Shown here: positions 8,038 to 15,802 of the stretch, in pieces
How the letters are laid out: every line of letters starts with the position of its first letter
How positions within the stretch are numbered: position 1 is the first letter of the stretch
From: Gammaproteobacteria bacterium UBA2810
GTDB taxonomy: Bacteria; Pseudomonadota; Gammaproteobacteria; Enterobacterales; Succinivibrionaceae
Length of the DNA: 40,388 bases
NCBI GenBank assembly: GCA_002351705.1
Contig: DEHC01000026.1
Span: forward strand, 1-40,388
Reading direction: 5' to 3'
Position numbers and translations under genes: made by a program
The notes under the pieces: generated by a model
Database searches by the model: none
Told to the model about the DNA's origin: nothing
Seen by the model: the letters and a program-made list of their open reading frames with translations, nothing else

Positions 8038-8912
8038 GCCTTCCTGTTCTGCAGCCTGATGCAGCCCCTGAAGATGTCACGCACGTCAGCCCCCTCGCGG
8101 ATCCCGAGATCCGGCACCTCGGCAAGGCGTACGCAGCCCTCGAAGAGCGAGTGCGCGTCGACGGCAGCCGGGGTCCTGAGGCCCGAGACGTTCTCAAGTA
8201 GCGGGCAGCCCCTGAACATGCTGTGGACATCGCGTGCCTGGGCGAAATTGAGATTCCTCGCCTCTCTGAGGCGCTGGCACTGCTCGAACATCGAGTTCGC
8301 GTCAGTGAGACCGGAGACGTCGCACTCCGGCGCGGCGCGGAGGTTGCCGCAGCACCAGAAGAGGCACTGGGCGCTTCTCGCCTTCCCGAAGTCGATGCTC
8401 CTGACGGAGACGAGCTCGCGGCAGCGGAAGAACAGGCCGTCAAGGCTCGCGCACTGAGGACCCGCCGCTATGGGGAAGTTCACCTCCCGGAGCCCGGGGA
8501 GGTTCTGGAACGGGCTGTTGCGGCAGTTGAGGCTGTAGTTGATGACGAGCTTAGTGATGTCCCCCGCGAGGATCCGCTCGCGCACCTCAGCGGAGATGTC
8601 CCCCTCGGAATTCAGAATCAGCGCGTAGGGATCCGGCGCGGGGCTGCTCTCCTTCTGCGCGCTCCTCATCATGCTCTCCGAGAGCTCCGGGAGGAGGCAG
8701 GCGAGCTCGCCGAGGAGCCCCAGGCGGTCCGCCGAGCCCGCCGCAAGGCGGTGGGCGCTCATGAGTATGCCCCTGATGTCATCGTTGCTTCTCTCGGCGA
8801 GGATCTCGGCTACGGCCCCGGGGAGCGCCTGCCGGTCGGCGAGAACGGCGCTGCCTTTCTTCGAGAGAAGGGTGCGGAGAAGCGAGAGAAGAGCGAGATC
8901 GTACCTGTCCAT
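8034..8912 (-). CDS. DUF285/BspA-type leucine-rich repeat protein with helical N-terminal module
   Basis: 292 residues, ATG at 8912 with GGAGG six bases upstream. From about residue 150 there are repeated units of about 23 residues with the pattern S-M-F-x-x-C-x-x-L (LFFRCREL, LFWCCGNL, MFEQCQRL, MFRGCPLL, LFEGCVRL, IFRGCIRL), typical of the DUF285 / 26-residue repeat group. The N-terminal ~100 residues are helical. Its KKGSAVLADRQALPGAVAEI stretch resembles the start of the membrane-protein family at 24-30 kb (QFGVSVLQEKRLMFILSD), a weak but suggestive match. No signal peptide, so probably cytoplasmic. The following macro-domain gene overlaps by 4 bases. Confidence 0.75.
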   Translation of the reverse strand: MDRYDLALLSLLRTLLSKKGSAVLADRQALPGAVAEILAERSNDDIRGILMSAHRLAAGSADRLGLLGELACLLPELSESMMRSAQKESSPAPDPYALILNSEGDISAEVRERILAGDITKLVINYSLNCRNSPFQNLPGLREVNFPIAAGPQCASLDGLFFRCRELVSVRSIDFGKARSAQCLFWCCGNLRAAPECDVSGLTDANSMFEQCQRLREARNLNFAQARDVHSMFRGCPLLENVSGLRTPAAVDAHSLFEGCVRLAEVPDLGIREGADVRDIFRGCIRLQNRKA

Positions 8913-8938
8913 GTGGCCTCCGGTGCTCTGGAGAAGAT

Positions 8939-8969
8939 GAAAAAGCCCGGCAGGTCTCCCTGCCGGGCT
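8939..8969 (-). terminator. Rho-independent terminator of the CobW-family gene
   Basis: A perfect 11-bp stem (AGCCCGGCAGG with its complement) around a 4-base loop is followed on the minus strand by five T. It sits directly behind the stop of the CobW-family gene and before the next gene's ribosome site. Confidence 0.85.
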
Positions 8970-8974
8970 CCTGG

Positions 8975-10051
8975 TTAATAGTCGTTCAGCAGGATGTCCC
9001 TGAAGAGCGCCTCCATCTGCTTCGCGACGGTCTCGCGGGCGATGAAGACGATGGTGCTCGAGGGCTTCCCCTCCGGCCAGGCATCAAGCGTCGCGGTCGG
9101 GTAGATGTCGCCGTAGACGCCGTGGATGACGATGGGCTGGTCGCTGTTCGTGAGGTTGATGATGCCCTTCACGCGGAGAAGCGAGTCGCCGAACTGCATG
9201 GTCACGGCGTCAAGCGCGTCCATGAGCTTGATGCCGTCAAGCGGCTTGTCGAACTTCATGCTGAAGGTCGAGATGTCGCTGTGGACGCTGATGGGAGCCT
9301 TCTTGAGGAGACCGAGACCGGGGCCGGCCTTCTTCACCTCGCGCACAGGGACTGTCGCGACGCCGAGGTCAGAGCTCTCGGCCCTGAGCCAGGAGCTGAT
9401 CTCCTTCGGGTCCTTGATGCCGCCGTGCTGGTAGGGGCCGATTTCCTTCAGGATGTCGGCCGAGAGGTCGCCGTTGAGCGCGGTGTATACCGGGGCCGCG
9501 GAGTTGAGGCGCGAGCACATCTCCCTGATTGCCGCGATCTCGTCCTTGTCAACAAGGTCCTCCTTGCTGATGACGACTGCGTCGGCGAGCGCGATCTGCT
9601 TCACCGACTCGTACTGCTTCTTCACCTGCTCCCTGATGTGGCTCGCATCGATGACGGTTACGGTGCCATCATAGCGGAAGCGCTGCGCGACGAACTGGTC
9701 GTAGCAGATGATGCTGAGGAGCGAGCCCGGATCCGCAAGGCCGGTGGTCTCGATGACCACCCTGCTGAATCTCGGGATCTCGCCGCGGAGCGCCTTCTTG
9801 AAGAGATCAAGGAGGGAGTTCACGAACGATGACTGCAGCGTGCAGCAGATGCATCCCGAGGAGAGCAGCACCACCGAGTTGTCGACCTGCTGCACCAGCT
9901 CGTGATCAAGCCCGACGCTCCCGAACTCGTTGATGAGGACAGCGCAGTCCTTCATCTCGGGCTGGTGGACCCAGTGGTTGAGCATGGTGGTCTTTCCGCT
10001 TCCGAGGAATCCGGTGAGAATGGTAATGGGTATGCGCTGATCTTTTGACAC
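8975..10051 (-). CDS. CobW/YjiA-family GTPase (metal-trafficking G3E type)
   Basis: 358 residues from a GTG at 10051 with AAGGAG seven bases upstream. N-terminal G3E GTPase: Walker A GFLGSGKTT, INEFGSVGLDHEL switch region, the metal-binding G-C-I-C-C motif, ETTGLADP, and a guanine motif of S-K-E-D form instead of N-K-x-D. A C-terminal CobW_C-like domain follows with the usual GIKDP-like linker and an FxxxxPLDGIKLMDAL segment. The family loads or traffics zinc, cobalt or other metals to client proteins. The gene stands alone between two terminators. Subfamily (YeiR, YjiA, ZigA) cannot be fixed from sequence alone, and no Zur box was recognised. Confidence 0.9.
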   Translation of the reverse strand: MSKDQRIPITILTGFLGSGKTTMLNHWVHQPEMKDCAVLINEFGSVGLDHELVQQVDNSVVLLSSGCICCTLQSSFVNSLLDLFKKALRGEIPRFSRVVIETTGLADPGSLLSIICYDQFVAQRFRYDGTVTVIDASHIREQVKKQYESVKQIALADAVVISKEDLVDKDEIAAIREMCSRLNSAAPVYTALNGDLSADILKEIGPYQHGGIKDPKEISSWLRAESSDLGVATVPVREVKKAGPGLGLLKKAPISVHSDISTFSMKFDKPLDGIKLMDALDAVTMQFGDSLLRVKGIINLTNSDQPIVIHGVYGDIYPTATLDAWPEGKPSSTIVFIARETVAKQMEALFRDILLNDY

Positions 10052-10477
10052 TTTCTGCTCCTTCTGACACTTCTGCTCCCGCCCGATGGCTGCGGATCCG
10101 GGAGCCGGAAACGACTGAGTTTTTCTAAAACTTGTACTAAAAACTGGTGCAGGTTTTATAAAAAATCGCTAATTCAATAAGTTACATAAATTTAAGCAAT
10201 TTATAGAACTCATTCAACCAGTACAATGTACTAAACATCAGTTTCACTTCAGGCAGCCTGCAGACTTCCGCTGCTCAAATCAGAGCTGTAGCATGCCAGC
10301 GCAGGCTGCCGTTAAAAATCCGGATGTTTGCTGTACAAACAGTTGCCGGAACTATTCTTAGTCTTAATTGCTTTCAGCTCGTCCTCGGACGACTTCTTAC
10401 AGCGATGGCACCTGACGATGCTTCTAGAAAATCGGAAGCGTCTTTTCTAGTACATAACTGTAAAACTGAAAGGAAAC
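10052..10477. other. AT-rich intergenic region upstream of the CobW-family gene
   Basis: About 430 bases with no gene. On the minus strand a good sigma-70-like pair is present: TTGAAT (10217-10212), 17-base spacer, TAAATT (10194-10189), giving a leader of about 130 bases to the GTG at 10051. Two inverted repeats are visible: AGTACA-a-TGTACT at about 10220-10232, and GGCAGCCTGC (10252-10261) with its exact complement at 10301-10310, 39 bases apart. No regulator can be named. Confidence 0.5.
10189..10217 (-). promoter_or_regulatory. Candidate promoter of the CobW-family gene
   Basis: TTGAAT and TAAATT hexamers separated by exactly 17 bases on the minus strand, in an AT-rich stretch. Predicted start near 10181. 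Prediction from spacing and match only. Confidence 0.4.
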
Positions 10478-10506
10478 GAAAAAACCGGCCCACTAAGGAG
10501 CCGGTT
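10478..10506 (-). terminator. Rho-independent terminator of ompA
   Basis: Stem AACCGGC/GCCGGTT (10483-10489 with 10500-10506) followed on the minus strand by a run of six T. It starts 42 bases beyond the ompA stop. Confidence 0.8.
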
Positions 10507-10547
10507 CCATTATATCCCAGACTGCCTTTACGGCAGACTCAGATCAA

Positions 10548-11630
10548 TTACTTCTCGATAACGGTGGTCTTGACACCGGTGACGTTGATCTCTACGCGGC
10601 GATCAACACCGAGGCACTTGATAAGAGCCTTTCTGTCCTTGATGCCGTCGCAGTTGGTGCCGGAAACAGGATTGGACTCGCCGTAGCCGACTACGGAGAT
10701 GTCATCAGCGCTCATGCCGAGAGACTGGAGGTAGGAGGCAACGGAGTTTGCACGTGCCTCGGAGAGCTTCTGGTTGGAAGCGTCGGAGCCGATGCGGTCA
10801 GTGTATCCGCTGATGGTCAGGTGGGAGTTCTCGAGGTTCTCTGCCTGGTAGTCAGCATAGAACTTGTCAAGAGCAGCCTTGCCCTCAGGCTTGAGGGTTG
10901 ACTTGCCGAAGTCGAAGAGGACGTCTGAAGACAGGGAATGATCCTCGCTGACGGTCTCCTTCTGTACAGGAGCGGGAGCGGGCTCAACAGGAGCGGGCTC
11001 GGAGCCGAATACGTACTCAAGGCCTACATTGTAGGTGCTGATATCAGGAGTAAAGCCATTGTCGCGGCGTGAGCCTACGCGATGGATGTACTGATAGTCA
11101 AAGCGTGCAACCCAGTTGCGGTTGAAGGCATACTCAAAGCCTGCGCCGACTACAGGGCTCATGCTGGAGTGGGAGTCCTCGGAAGCGCCGTCACCGTGAC
11201 GATCATAGTCCCATGCATCGTTGAACCACTGGAGGGCACCTACGGTACCGGTTACAGAGAGGCTGCTGGTGATAGGATAAGCGCCGCGGAGGGAGAGCTG
11301 GAGGGCATTGACGGTGAAGTCATGGGAGCCCATGTTGTCAGCACCGAAGTCCATGTCGAAGGTGCCGAGGTAGTCGTAGCCGAACTCAACGCCGAAATAC
11401 GGGTTGAAGTTGTAGCCTGCGAATACGCCGCCGGTGTAGGAGTACAGGGAGCTGTCATTGATGGCGTGCTCAGGGTTGTTGAGTCCCTCTCTGGTGATGT
11501 CCTTCTTGGAGACGTCAAGGTGTGAGACACCGGACTTGACTCCTACATAGGGGCCCATCTCGAAAGCCTGGGCAGTGCCCATGCATGCGAAAGCTGCTGC
11601 GACAGCAACTGCAATGATTGACTTGTTCAT
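10548..11630 (-). CDS. ompA: OmpA-family outer membrane porin
   Basis: 360 residues. The ATG at 11630 has AGGAGA seven bases upstream; the TTG one codon earlier is not needed. A Sec signal peptide (MNKSIIAVAVAAAFACMG, cleavage after AQA) is followed by an eight-strand beta-barrel of about 190 residues (GPYVGVKSG, FAGYNFNPYFGVEFGYDYLG, FEYAFNRNWVARFDYQYI, YNVGLEYVFG). A Pro/Ala hinge (EPAPVEPAPAPV) leads to the OmpA/MotB peptidoglycan-binding domain (SDVLFDFGKSTLKPEG, ISGYTDRIGSDASNQKLSEARA, VVGYGESNPV, DRRVEI) with a paired-cysteine insert. It anchors the outer membrane to peptidoglycan. It has its own terminator and a long structured leader, so it is probably monocistronic and strongly expressed. 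Confidence 0.95.
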   Translation of the reverse strand: MNKSIIAVAVAAAFACMGTAQAFEMGPYVGVKSGVSHLDVSKKDITREGLNNPEHAINDSSLYSYTGGVFAGYNFNPYFGVEFGYDYLGTFDMDFGADNMGSHDFTVNALQLSLRGAYPITSSLSVTGTVGALQWFNDAWDYDRHGDGASEDSHSSMSPVVGAGFEYAFNRNWVARFDYQYIHRVGSRRDNGFTPDISTYNVGLEYVFGSEPAPVEPAPAPVQKETVSEDHSLSSDVLFDFGKSTLKPEGKAALDKFYADYQAENLENSHLTISGYTDRIGSDASNQKLSEARANSVASYLQSLGMSADDISVVGYGESNPVSGTNCDGIKDRKALIKCLGVDRRVEINVTGVKTTVIEK

Positions 11631-11701
11631 CAAATTCTCCTGTTCCGCCCCTTCTTATTTTTATACTGCAGGAGCGGACTCAAAGTTAAAGTGATCAAAA
11701 C

Positions 11702-11732
11702 CTGATTGACAAGAGCCGGTCTTGTCAATCAG
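11702..11732 (-). promoter_or_regulatory. Perfect hairpin in the ompA leader
   Basis: CTGATTGACAAGA and its exact complement form a 13-bp stem around a 5-base GCCGG loop, about 72 bases before the ompA start codon. No T run follows on either strand, so it is not a standard terminator. In E. coli a 5' leader stem-loop stabilises ompA mRNA. This one could do the same, or act as an operator. Confidence 0.65.
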
Positions 11733-11782
11733 ACCTCTCTTGGTCGGTGAACCAAAAAATGATACACCGGTCACACGGGCGG

Positions 11783-11865
11783 ATTATAGAACAATGATTT
11801 TCCCCGCGCATTAAAAAACGCGCAGAAAATATCCAAAATCAGAATATTTTTTTGATCTCTGTCAA
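11783..11865 (-). promoter_or_regulatory. Candidate ompA promoter and FNR/CRP-like site
   Basis: On the minus strand a perfect TATAAT -10 box covers 11788-11783, with only a weak -35 (ATGCGC), giving a leader of about 145 bases. At 11852-11865 lies TTGATCTCTGTCAA, one mismatch from the FNR consensus TTGAT-N4-ATCAA; its TTGACA could alternatively be a -35 of a second upstream promoter. The weak -35 fits activator dependence, but the centre at about -82 is not a textbook position. Confidence 0.4.
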
Positions 11866-11916
11866 CAAAATATGATCATTTGCGGATGTTTGAGTGAACT
11901 TTTAAGGGCCTGTGCT

Positions 11917-11944
11917 GTCTGCCGCCTGTCATGAGGCGGCAGAC
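11917..11944 (-). terminator. Possible terminator hairpin after the zinc-ribbon gene
   Basis: Perfect 10-bp stem GTCTGCCGCC/GGCGGCAGAC with an 8-base loop, starting 6 bases past the stop at 11950. No T run follows on the minus strand, so efficiency as a terminator is doubtful. Confidence 0.4.
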
Positions 11945-11949
11945 TGCCC

Positions 11950-12732
11950 TCAGTCGCTCTCGAGGGAGAGATCCGTCGAGTCGTAGCCGTGCCCGGAGGT
12001 GAAGCCCGCCATGACCTTCTGCACCCACTGCCTGCCCTCCTGGGCGTCGAAGGAGTAGTCCTCGAGCGCGGAGAAGCTCGCGTAGGTCTTGACGTGCGGG
12101 CCGGAGTCCATGCCGGTGTTCCAGCCGCTCACCGTCTCGGTGAGATCGCCGCCGTCAGTGCCGAAGGTGAGGGTGAAGGAGTGCTCGGAGCGCCCCGGCG
12201 CAGCGCTCTCGTCCTGCTTCCTTATCACGATGTTGTCGGTGAAGTCGAGCGCGAGGCGGAAGAAGCTCCCGTCATAAGTCCCCTCGGCAACCGAGGTGCA
12301 GATCCTGATCCCGTCGTCGAGCATCCGGAGGCGGTCGTCATCGCCCTCGAAGGTCTCCCTCGGGAGCATGCGGAGGAGATCGCGGATGACTCCGGCGGCC
12401 TTCTCGTAGGGCAGCTGCTTCGGCGCCTCCGCTGAGGGCTTTTTCACCGGGGCTGCGGCCTTCGGGGACCTTGCCTGTGGCTGCTTCGCAGCCGGCTTCA
12501 CTGCCGGTGCTTTTGCCCGCGCGGCGCCGGAGCCGTCAGCGCTTTCCCCGGCATCCTTCGCGGAGGATCTGCCGCCGCGCCTCTCGGAGCCCTCGCCGCG
12601 TGACGGCTGGCGCCGCTCCGGCTCGCTCTCCTGCCCCTCCTCGGGCTCGGGAACGGTCAGGACCTTCGCGCCGCATTTGTAGCAGAACTTTGACTTGTCG
12701 TGGATCGGCGTGCCGCACTGTGAACAATACAT
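11950..12732 (-). CDS. Zinc-ribbon protein with disordered linker and unknown C-terminal domain
   Basis: 260 residues. The ATG at 12732 has AGGAGG seven bases upstream; a longer open frame to 12891 has no comparable site. The first 25 residues are a zinc ribbon with two C-x-x-C pairs (YCSQCG and FCYKCG). A Lys/Pro/Ala/Glu-rich, probably disordered stretch runs to about residue 130. The last ~130 residues form a globular domain I do not recognise (LPYEKAAGVIRDLLRMLP, RLALDFTDNIVIRKQD, HSFTLTFGTDGGDLTETVSGW). No signal peptide or membrane segment. The gene appears monocistronic with its own promoter. Confidence 0.75.
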   Translation of the reverse strand: MYCSQCGTPIHDKSKFCYKCGAKVLTVPEPEEGQESEPERRQPSRGEGSERRGGRSSAKDAGESADGSGAARAKAPAVKPAAKQPQARSPKAAAPVKKPSAEAPKQLPYEKAAGVIRDLLRMLPRETFEGDDDRLRMLDDGIRICTSVAEGTYDGSFFRLALDFTDNIVIRKQDESAAPGRSEHSFTLTFGTDGGDLTETVSGWNTGMDSGPHVKTYASFSALEDYSFDAQEGRQWVQKVMAGFTSGHGYDSTDLSLESD

Positions 12733-12757
12733 AGAGAATCCTCCTCTGTCTTCCCCG

Positions 12758-12786
12758 ATTATAGGGGAAAAACCGCCCGTGAGTGC
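12758..12786 (-). promoter_or_regulatory. Candidate promoter of the zinc-ribbon gene
   Basis: TATAAT on the minus strand at 12763-12758 inside a CCCC-TATAAT-C-GGGG context. The upstream -35 (GCACTC at 17-base spacing) is poor. The start site would be about 20 bases before the ATG. Confidence 0.35.
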
Positions 12787-12803
12787 GGGTATTCGGGGCA
12801 TAA

Positions 12804-13188
12804 TTTGAAGCGGATCCATATAAGGAGGAGGAAAGTCGTGAAAGGCGGATTCCGGGAGGCACTGAGGCCTACCGTGATCTGTACATCGCATGGCTTGACG
12901 GAAGGGAGCCGACTGACGCGACCGCGAAGGAGTTCAGACCGGTCTGCGATGAGCCGGCGAAAGCCTTTCCCGGCTGGCCGGGACTTGATCATGAATTCTG
13001 AGAGTCAGGACTGCGGGGCCATTTGAAGATGAGGCGGTTTCCGCTCAGGAGACGGAGCGGGAGCCGCATTTGCTGTCCGCACAGCTCCTCCCGGAACACT
13101 GGGGGGAAAGAGACAAACTGGCCGGGAGCAGCAAGGACCTCGGCTGCTGCATCCTGAGGCCGGTTATTTCACCCCGCTCCAGAGAATA
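12804..13188 (+). pseudogene. Probable degraded coding sequence
   Basis: The stretch between two genes has coding-like composition on the plus strand but no intact gene. Frame 1 (12804-13001) reads a plausible segment EAYRDLYIAWLDGREPTDAT ending GWPGLDHEF and a stop, with no start codon. A second frame (12995-13188) continues with AGPFEDEAVSAQETEREPHL and LLPEHWGERDKLAGSSKDLG. A strong AAGGAGGAGG at about 12822 precedes a GTG in a third frame (VKGGFREAL) that flows into frame 1 if one base is removed. This looks like a short gene broken by frameshifts. No family recognised, and it may be nothing. Confidence 0.3.
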
Positions 13189-14783
13189 ATTTTCTGCTCT
13201 TCCTCCGAGAAGACCATGGCGAATCTGACAAGTGGTTTTGCCGGAACGTAATTGCCATAATCCCTGTCCAGAATCTGCTGCTCTGCGGCCGAGAGGAGCC
13301 TTTCAGGAGACGAGCCATCTCTCGCAAACTTCATCTCAGCGATCAGCCTGTGATCAGCAAACTCCACAGTGATATCCGCCCTGCCTTTCTTCTGATGGTA
13401 TTCCCTCCGGACATCAAGCCCGCTGCCTATGCAGTAGACTTTAATGAAATCGCAGGCCTGATACTCATCTGTCACCTTGTTCTCACTGCTTACAGCGCTG
13501 AAGATTTTGTTGAAGAAATCCGCACATTCCGCCGCAGTTATTTCCTTTTTACTGAGAATTGTCTTCTTTGCATTCGCTGTTCTGAGCCGTTTGATATCAA
13601 ATATTTCTTCTCTGATCAGGCGCACCTGGGCATGCTGCAGTTCCGCGTTCGGGATTCCTACGGTTATGCTGTCGTCATCAGCTTCCTTTATCGTGTAATA
13701 GCCGCACTGGGTCAGCAGCACCCCAGGATCCATATCAGAGAGGGATGCGGCAGAGCTGAAATCATCCAGTGAGTAGGTCATTTCGTCCGGCTGATGAAAA
13801 TACCCTCCATGGCTCCTGAAATAATTGACAAGAATTGCGGTAATGCCGCCATTGTCATACCAGTAATCAGCAAATTCCGGAATGCCGCTGCTGTTGAAAA
13901 ATCTCAGTACCGACCACGTCTGGTAGACATGTGTTCTGTTTTTGCTGTCGAAGCAGTAGCCGTCATAATGCCTCCTTAGCTCATCCATCAGGGCATTTAT
14001 CTGCTGATCAGTTACCCCGCTCTCTGGAATGCGGTTCAGAAGGGCAGCGGAACGGATAAGGTATCCCTTAAAATAGCTCCTGATTTCCTCTTCCGTATAT
14101 CCGACAATTTCGCCGAATGCCGGATCGAGTGACAGGTCAATAATGTTGAAGCCTGCACTGAAGACAGAGATATGTCTGAAGCGTGAAACTCCTGTGATGA
14201 ATACAAGTCGGAATTTGCCGGCATATGACTTCACAGCCGCAAAAAAGGAACGCATCTTAGACTGAATTGATTCAAATACGTCAGGGTTATTCAGATTTGC
14301 GCTGAGAGGACTGTCATATTCGTCAATCAGAAGCACTAGCGAGGTATCCTGGCTTTTACGGCACACGGCATCTGTAACATCTGCAAGGCCGGGAAAATCC
14401 TGCGGCAGGCTGGATCTGTCGATGAGGCAGCAGTCTGATGCAGCCCTCAGAAACATTGTCACTGCGGATTTCTCAAAAGACTCGGCTGAATCAGGCTGGG
14501 TCATCGAAAAATCAAGATGCAGAACTTTGTAGGTTCCGCTGTCCTTCCACAGCTTCTCTATGGCAAGTCCATGGAACATCTTAAGTCCGTCCCGGAAGAG
14601 AGACTCAAGGGTGGAGACCAGCAGAGTCTTGCCGAAACGGCGCGGGCGGGCAAGCAGATACTGCCTGTTGCTGTATCGCGCCAGCTCATAAATATGCGCG
14701 GTCTTGTCAACATAGAGCTGATTGTCTTTCCTCAGTGAGGAAAAAGAAGGATTTGAAACCGGCAACTGCTGAAGCTCTGTCAT
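13164..14783 (-). CDS. AAA-ATPase-like / DUF1703 (PD-(D/E)XK) protein
   Basis: 539 residues, ATG at 14783 with AGGA before it. It begins with the family signature LPVSNPSFSSLRKDNQLYVDKT and has a Walker A-like RPRRFGKTLLVSTL, followed by LLIDEYDSPL (Walker B) and FITGVSRF (sensor). The C-terminal ~150 residues hold the restriction-fold nuclease-like core (RADITVEF then LIAEMKFAR, a D...E-x-K arrangement). These proteins are abundant and multi-copy in gut anaerobes. Their role is not established, and mobile-element or defence links are only suspected. The gene stands alone. Confidence 0.88.
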   Translation of the reverse strand: MTELQQLPVSNPSFSSLRKDNQLYVDKTAHIYELARYSNRQYLLARPRRFGKTLLVSTLESLFRDGLKMFHGLAIEKLWKDSGTYKVLHLDFSMTQPDSAESFEKSAVTMFLRAASDCCLIDRSSLPQDFPGLADVTDAVCRKSQDTSLVLLIDEYDSPLSANLNNPDVFESIQSKMRSFFAAVKSYAGKFRLVFITGVSRFRHISVFSAGFNIIDLSLDPAFGEIVGYTEEEIRSYFKGYLIRSAALLNRIPESGVTDQQINALMDELRRHYDGYCFDSKNRTHVYQTWSVLRFFNSSGIPEFADYWYDNGGITAILVNYFRSHGGYFHQPDEMTYSLDDFSSAASLSDMDPGVLLTQCGYYTIKEADDDSITVGIPNAELQHAQVRLIREEIFDIKRLRTANAKKTILSKKEITAAECADFFNKIFSAVSSENKVTDEYQACDFIKVYCIGSGLDVRREYHQKKGRADITVEFADHRLIAEMKFARDGSSPERLLSAAEQQILDRDYGNYVPAKPLVRFAMVFSEEEQKIILWSGVK

Positions 14784-15259
14784 GATTCGGTCCTGTATTC
14801 TCAGATCTGCGTGCCGCGTGCACACAGATCAGTTTACCATCAATCAGATCAGCAAACCCTGTGCATCGGGATACCGGCAGGCTGCGCAATGCGGCACAGG
14901 CCCTGCCTTATGCGTGGTTGGGAAGCTGCCCGGACAGGAATGGCCGCAGCAGCCTTCATATACCATGCTGAATGTCAGCAGGGCTGCTGGCGGTTCGTCT
15001 GAAGAGGATGCCTCAGCCTTCGGAGGCTCTGATAACTTCTCCGTGAAAAGCCCAATCCCGCAGCCGCCCGGCAGGGAGCCACGGCACGCTGCTTCTCCTT
15101 CCTTCCCATATTCTCATCACTGATTGCCGAATACACGTAAAATACATGGTGCATACCCCGGATTAAGGCATGCATGACCAATCACGCTCAGGAAGACGGA
15201 TCCGGATCTGCCGCAGTCCCATGGGACAGGCATCCGGGCTCAGGCAGGAGCAGAGCAGA
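14784..15259. other. Intergenic region, divergent genes
   Basis: About 475 bases between the divergent DUF1703 gene and the thioesterase gene. Short open frames exist but show basic, low-complexity products without ribosome sites. An imperfect stem around 15008-15035 (GCCTC...GAGGC) is visible. No convincing promoter pair or RNA gene seen. Confidence 0.4.
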
Positions 15260-15757
15260 ATGACTGACAAAGAGACTCAGGCGCCGGCTGAGGAGCCGGC
15301 CGGACGCCTTATCCTCCGGACGCTCGCCATGCCGGAGAACACCAACCCGCAGGGCGACATGTTCGGCGGCTGGATCCTCGGGCAGATGGATCTCGGGGGC
15401 GCGATACTCGCGCGCGAGCTCGCGAGGGGGCGCGTCGTCACCGTTGCCATAGACAAGATGAGCTTCATCGCCCCGGTGAACGTGGGCGACATCGTCTGCT
15501 GCTACGGCAGATGCGTCCATGTCGGGCACACGAGCCTCAAGATCCACCTTGAGATCTGGGTGAAGAAGCTCGAGGATGCTAACGCGGTGAGGCGGAAGGT
15601 CACCGAGGCGGGCTTCACCTATGTCGCGATTGATGACGACGGGAAAAAGAGGCTCCTCCCCGAGAGCCTCAGGAACGCCGGCCCTGATGCTTCCGGAAAG
15701 GACGAAAGTGCCGGGGACGGCGGCATCTGCGATCCTGACGGCACGTTTATCGCGTAA
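15260..15757 (+). CDS. yciA: YciA-type acyl-CoA thioesterase (hotdog fold)
   Basis: 165 residues. The ATG at 15260 has AGGAG about ten bases upstream; the longer open frame from 15170 adds a basic, unrelated leader. Hotdog-fold motifs: MPENTNPQGDMFGGWILGQMD (the N-x-x-G-D-x-F-G-G active-site loop), a V-T-V-A-I-D-K-M-S-F segment and HVGHTSLKIHLEIW. YciA-type enzymes hydrolyse many acyl-CoAs in the cytoplasm. The last ~30 residues are an acidic tail not needed by the fold. Closest named relative is YciA, but other members of the BACH/YciA group are possible. Confidence 0.88.
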   Translation: MTDKETQAPAEEPAGRLILRTLAMPENTNPQGDMFGGWILGQMDLGGAILARELARGRVVTVAIDKMSFIAPVNVGDIVCCYGRCVHVGHTSLKIHLEIWVKKLEDANAVRRKVTEAGFTYVAIDDDGKKRLLPESLRNAGPDASGKDESAGDGGICDPDGTFIA

Positions 15758-15802
15758 AAAAATAAACAGTTACTTAACTGGGAACTAACGGATTAACTCA
15801 CA

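Noticed and set aside
14782..15123. Possible small plus-strand gene upstream of the thioesterase gene
   Set aside because: Its product is mixed low-quality sequence without family signal, it lacks a ribosome site and it starts inside the divergent gene's start region.
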